Assembly (NCBI GenBank): GCA_016210705.1
Contig: JACQTR010000115.1
Coordinates: 1-24,173 of the forward strand
DNA length: 24,173 nucleotides
Source: Chloroflexota bacterium
Lineage (GTDB): Bacteria > Chloroflexota > Dehalococcoidia > JACQTR01
Direction: 5' to 3'
The position numbers and the translations under genes are program-made. The notes beneath the pieces are model-generated. The model made no database searches and had not been told where the DNA came from. It saw only the letters and a list, made by a program, of their open reading frames with translations. Below are positions 23,456 to 24,173 of the stretch, in pieces. Position 1 is the first letter of the stretch. Every line of letters begins with the position of its first letter.

Positions 23456-24173
23456 TCAAACTAAGGCAAATTGACCGATCTCCGGGACAAGTCCTGCTGG
23501 CATATCATTCCACAGCCGGCCGTCGAGGATCCGACCTTGGGCCTTCCGTTTAGGTCCTCCCCACTGCTTGAAGAAAAAAGCAACACCTGTCCTGAGGCAC
23601 TGATCCCTGATCTGGCGCACCCAGGCTGGGTCCATCGGGCGAGCCAAAGGGCCAGATTCGCCACCTACCGCAACCCAGTGGATTCCCTCTAGCGGAAGGT
23701 TTTGTATCGGCCCCAAGAGTGGCTCCAGCGAAAGGAACCTGACTGTGGCTGGCACCTTGAGCAAATCCGCTATTCGCCATACGTAGTCGGCGTTTTCGAC
23801 AGTGACGCCAGCCCACACGTTGCTTGGCCACGGCAAATCAGGTGCTAACTCAGCTAGGCGTTTTGAGCGTTTAGTGAGTATCTGAAATGTGTGGTTGCTT
23901 GATGTCACCATCACATCGAACACCTTCTCAATAAACGAGAACGGCACTTCTTCATGGAAAAGGTCACTCATCGAGTTGACGAATACGAAGCGTGACCTCT
24001 TCCATTTACGAGGTAAGCTCAGAACATCGTGATGTTGGGTCACGGCAAAGCCATAGCGGTACTTCACCTGCCCCATCATTTGAAGTCGCCAGGCGAGGCG
24101 TTCCGCGTAGCAATGCTTGCAGCCCGGGCTGACCTTGGTGCATCCGGTGACCGGGTTCCAAGTAGCATTAGTC
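23456..24173 (-). CDS. DUF5131 (phage Gp37/Gp68-like) three-cysteine protein, 5' end outside window
   Basis: The frame is open to the window edge, and the visible part begins TNATWNPVTGC; a few N-terminal residues are missing. The cysteines in GCTKVSPGCKHCYAERLAWR (CX6CX2C) are the family hallmark and resemble a radical SAM-like cluster site. Downstream are the conserved segments FVNSMSDLFHE, ILTKRSKRLAEL, NVWAGVTVE, RFLSLEPLLGP, WVAVGGESGP and FFFKQWGG. The family occurs in phages, plasmids and bacterial islands, and its function is not established. The stop is TGA, 48 bases before moaA, which has its own promoter. An in-frame ATG at 24079 is internal and should not be taken as start, since it would lose the cysteines. 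Confidence 0.9.
   Translation of the reverse strand, partial: TNATWNPVTGCTKVSPGCKHCYAERLAWRLQMMGQVKYRYGFAVTQHHDVLSLPRKWKRSRFVFVNSMSDLFHEEVPFSFIEKVFDVMVTSSNHTFQILTKRSKRLAELAPDLPWPSNVWAGVTVENADYVWRIADLLKVPATVRFLSLEPLLGPIQNLPLEGIHWVAVGGESGPLARPMDPAWVRQIRDQCLRTGVAFFFKQWGGPKRKAQGRILDGRLWNDMPAGLVPEIGQFALV

Noticed and set aside
1..24173. tRNA genes, CRISPR arrays, insertion sequences or integrase sites
   Set aside because: I looked in the intergenic gaps and saw no cloverleaf-like sequence, regularly spaced repeats, transposase-like protein or flanking direct repeats.

Overview
The window is bacterial chromosome of moderate GC, densely coded and almost entirely on the minus strand. The informational genes are the best lead to the lineage: a zinc-type L33, an RpoC with a long coiled-coil insert before the lid/rudder region, and a rearranged rpoBC / str / L11-L10 cluster. 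I lean towards an uncultured Chloroflexota-like bacterium, but this is tentative and rests on gestalt, not on a computed phylogeny. Genes are described below in the direction of transcription (right to left).

Right end (about 24.2 to 20.2 kb): a DUF5131 (phage Gp37/Gp68-like) three-cysteine protein runs off the window edge. It is followed by moaA and moaC (first steps of molybdenum-cofactor synthesis), behind a promoter that would give an almost leaderless transcript. Two metallo-beta-lactamase-fold hydrolases follow.

Centre (about 20.2 to 4.7 kb): one long transcription/translation block in the order rpoB, rpoC, rpsL, rpsG, fusA, tuf, rpmG, secE, nusG, rplK, rplA, rplJ, rplL. A TTGACA-17-TAGGAT promoter precedes rpoB. 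A second promoter overlaps the rpoC stop codon and drives rpsL. A terminator-like hairpin lies between rpsL and rpsG. An L10-leader RNA with its own terminator hairpin sits before rplJ, so dosage is probably tuned at several internal points. Compared with the textbook E. coli layout the blocks are permuted: rpoBC is at the head rather than after rplL, and tuf runs directly into rpmG-secE-nusG.

The most striking observation is that rpoC, an essential gene, is interrupted by a single in-frame TGA exactly at an invariant glycine of the switch-2 motif (GKQ-G-RFRQNLLGKR). No other residue is lost and no ribosome-binding site precedes the downstream part. Other genes here (rpsG, rplK, moaA, one MBL gene and rpoC itself) use TGA as a true stop at family-typical C-termini, so wholesale recoding of UGA is unlikely. 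A base error, a minority-strain mutation, programmed readthrough and a truly split beta-prime subunit remain open, with base error the most economical.

Left end (about 4.7 to 0 kb): rplL is followed closely by an orphan alpha-type subunit of an ADP-forming acyl-CoA synthetase and by radC, then by a ClC-family chloride channel/transporter with two CBS domains. At the edge on the plus strand are pieces of what looks like a decayed membrane glycosyltransferase. I saw no tRNA, rRNA, CRISPR array or insertion sequence, and no gene-free stretch longer than about 210 bases.
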